A stretch of 6,799 nt of DNA from Pseudomonas sp. (GTDB taxonomy: Bacteria > Pseudomonadota > Gammaproteobacteria > Pseudomonadales > Pseudomonadaceae): NCBI GenBank assembly GCA_003527165.1, contig DPSI01000521.1, positions 5,090 to 11,888 of the forward strand, written 5' to 3'. Shown one piece after another: positions 5,595 through 6,799 of the stretch. Below the pieces are notes generated by a model. The model worked only from the letters and a program-made list of their open reading frames with translations. It did not search any database and was not told the origin of the DNA. The position numbers and the translations under genes are program-made. Each line of letters starts with the position of its first letter. The first letter of the stretch is position 1.

Positions 5595-6799
5595 GGCCGC
5601 TCCAGCGCCTCGGCCAGCACAGCCTTGAGCTGGTCGCGCAACTGGCTGATTTCGCCGTGCAGCTGCGCGTAGTCACGCAGCAGCTGGTCCGGGTCATGAC
5701 TGACCAGCTCGCCGACATGGGGGTTCTTACAGTCGAGGTTCCAATTGCGGGCTTTCAGCTCATCCAGGCTGACCTTCCAGGCGAACTCGTTTTCCACCCG
5801 TGCGGCAAAGCCATCGGCCTCGCTGCCCCACCAGGCCTCTTCCACGGCGAACTCTTCGATGCGCATGGGGCGCGTCTTGGAATAGTTCTTCACGCCGGCT
5901 GGGTATTGATGCTCGTAAAACCATACCTCTTTGGTCGGCATGCCCTTGGTGAAGAACAGCAGGTTGGTCTTGATGCCGGTGTAGGGGTTGAACACGCCGT
6001 TGGGCAGGCGAACGATGGTGTGCAGGTTGCACTCGCTCAGCAGCTTTTCCTTGATCCGGCTTTTGATGCCTTCGCCGAACAGGAAGCCGTCAGGAAGCAC
6101 CACGGCAGCGCGGCCGCCGTCTTTGAGCAGGTGCATGATCAGCACGAGGAAGAGATCGGCGGTTTCACGGGTGCGGAAGGCAGCCGGGAAGTTGGTTTCG
6201 ATACCGTCCTCTTCCATGCCACCGAACGGTGGGTTGGCGACGACGCAGTCGACCCGCTCCTTCGGGCCCCAGCTGATCAGCGGGCGAGCCAGGGTGTTGT
6301 CGTGGCGAATCTGGTTCGGCACTTCGATGCCGTGGAGGATCATGTTGGTGGTGGCCAGCAGGTGCGGCAGCGGCTTCTTCTCCACACCGTAGATGCTTGC
6401 CTGCAGGGTGCGCTCGTCCTCGGCGGTTTTCACATAGCGGCTGCGCTTGTGCTCGATGGTGCAGGTGAGAAAGCCGCCCGTGCCGCAGGCAGGGTCCATC
6501 ACCTTCTCCTCCAGCTTGGGATCGACCATGCGCACCATGAACTCGGTGACCGGGCGCGGCGTGTAGAACTCGCCCGCGTTGCCGGCGTTCTGCAGGTCAC
6601 GCAACAGTTGTTCGTAGAGGTTGCCGAACTCGTGGCGCTCCTGCGCCTTGTTGAAGTCCACGCCCTGCTGGATCTTGTTGATCACCTGGCGCAGCAGCTG
6701 GCCGGACTTCATGTAGTTGTAGGCGTCCTCGAACACGCTGCGCACCACAAAGGCGGATGGCGTGTTGCTGTATTCGTGCAGGTTCTGCAGCTGCGGAAA
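5591..6799 (-). CDS. hsdM: Type I restriction-modification methyltransferase subunit HsdM (5' end outside window)
   Basis: HsdM supplies the N6-adenine methyltransferase activity of a type I system, using S-adenosylmethionine and guided by HsdS. The frame is open to the right edge, giving 402 visible residues beginning FPQLQNLHEYSNTPSAF; the GTG at 6748 is internal. Roughly 90-100 N-terminal residues should lie beyond the window, given the usual length near 490-500. The sequence GEFYTPRPVTEFMV is followed by the cofactor-binding motif DPACGTGGFL (6473-6496 for the core) and the catalytic motif NPPF (6224-6235) in VANPPFGGMEE, as in gamma-class adenine methyltransferases. The C-terminus (about the last 50 residues) is a helical region that would contact HsdS. 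Its stop overlaps the start of rhuM-fic in ATGA. The visible part shows no frameshift. Confidence 0.96.
   Translation of the reverse strand, partial: FPQLQNLHEYSNTPSAFVVRSVFEDAYNYMKSGQLLRQVINKIQQGVDFNKAQERHEFGNLYEQLLRDLQNAGNAGEFYTPRPVTEFMVRMVDPKLEEKVMDPACGTGGFLTCTIEHKRSRYVKTAEDERTLQASIYGVEKKPLPHLLATTNMILHGIEVPNQIRHDNTLARPLISWGPKERVDCVVANPPFGGMEEDGIETNFPAAFRTRETADLFLVLIMHLLKDGGRAAVVLPDGFLFGEGIKSRIKEKLLSECNLHTIVRLPNGVFNPYTGIKTNLLFFTKGMPTKEVWFYEHQYPAGVKNYSKTRPMRIEEFAVEEAWWGSEADGFAARVENEFAWKVSLDELKARNWNLDCKNPHVGELVSHDPDQLLRDYAQLHGEISQLRDQLKAVLAEALERP

Noticed and set aside
5591..6748. GTG at 6748 as the start of hsdM
   Set aside because: The frame continues to the right edge with family-typical sequence (NLHEYSNTPSAF), so this GTG is an internal valine codon and the true start is outside the window.

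Overview
The window looks like part of a defence island from a GC-rich gammaproteobacterium, most likely Pseudomonas or a close relative. That assignment rests on codon usage and on my memory of the protein families; no taxonomic marker gene is present.

Right and centre (about 1807-6799, all minus strand) is a compact type I restriction-modification operon, read from right to left. It begins with hsdM (5' end beyond the window), followed by a RhuM-type protein with a Fic domain, then hsdS with two target-recognition domains, then a NucS-like PD-(D/E)XK endonuclease with an extra C-terminal domain. hsdM/rhuM-fic and rhuM-fic/hsdS overlap by ATGA, and hsdS is 15 bases from the nuclease gene, so the four genes are probably co-transcribed and translationally coupled. 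HsdM and HsdS would form the methyltransferase. The restriction subunit gene hsdR is not in the window. It may lie upstream of hsdM or have been lost downstream.

Immediately after the nuclease gene is a remnant (about 1425-1829, minus) of a MotA/TolQ/ExbB-type channel protein that I read as ZorA of a Zorya anti-phage system. It keeps two membrane segments but has lost its N-terminal part and its long C-terminal tail. The nuclease reading frame runs into the remnant in a different frame, which suggests a deletion joined the two.

The left part (1-1395) is unrelated to the operon and looks phage- or mobile-element-like. A small plus-strand cluster encodes a cysteine-rich zinc-finger-like protein, a 60-residue charged protein and a 62-residue protein with two membrane segments. 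These face the defence operon tail to tail. At the left edge is the start of a minus-strand gene, truncated by the window, that resembles small phage proteins. Between them, about 102-769 has no convincing gene. It holds an AT-rich stretch and two short hairpins.
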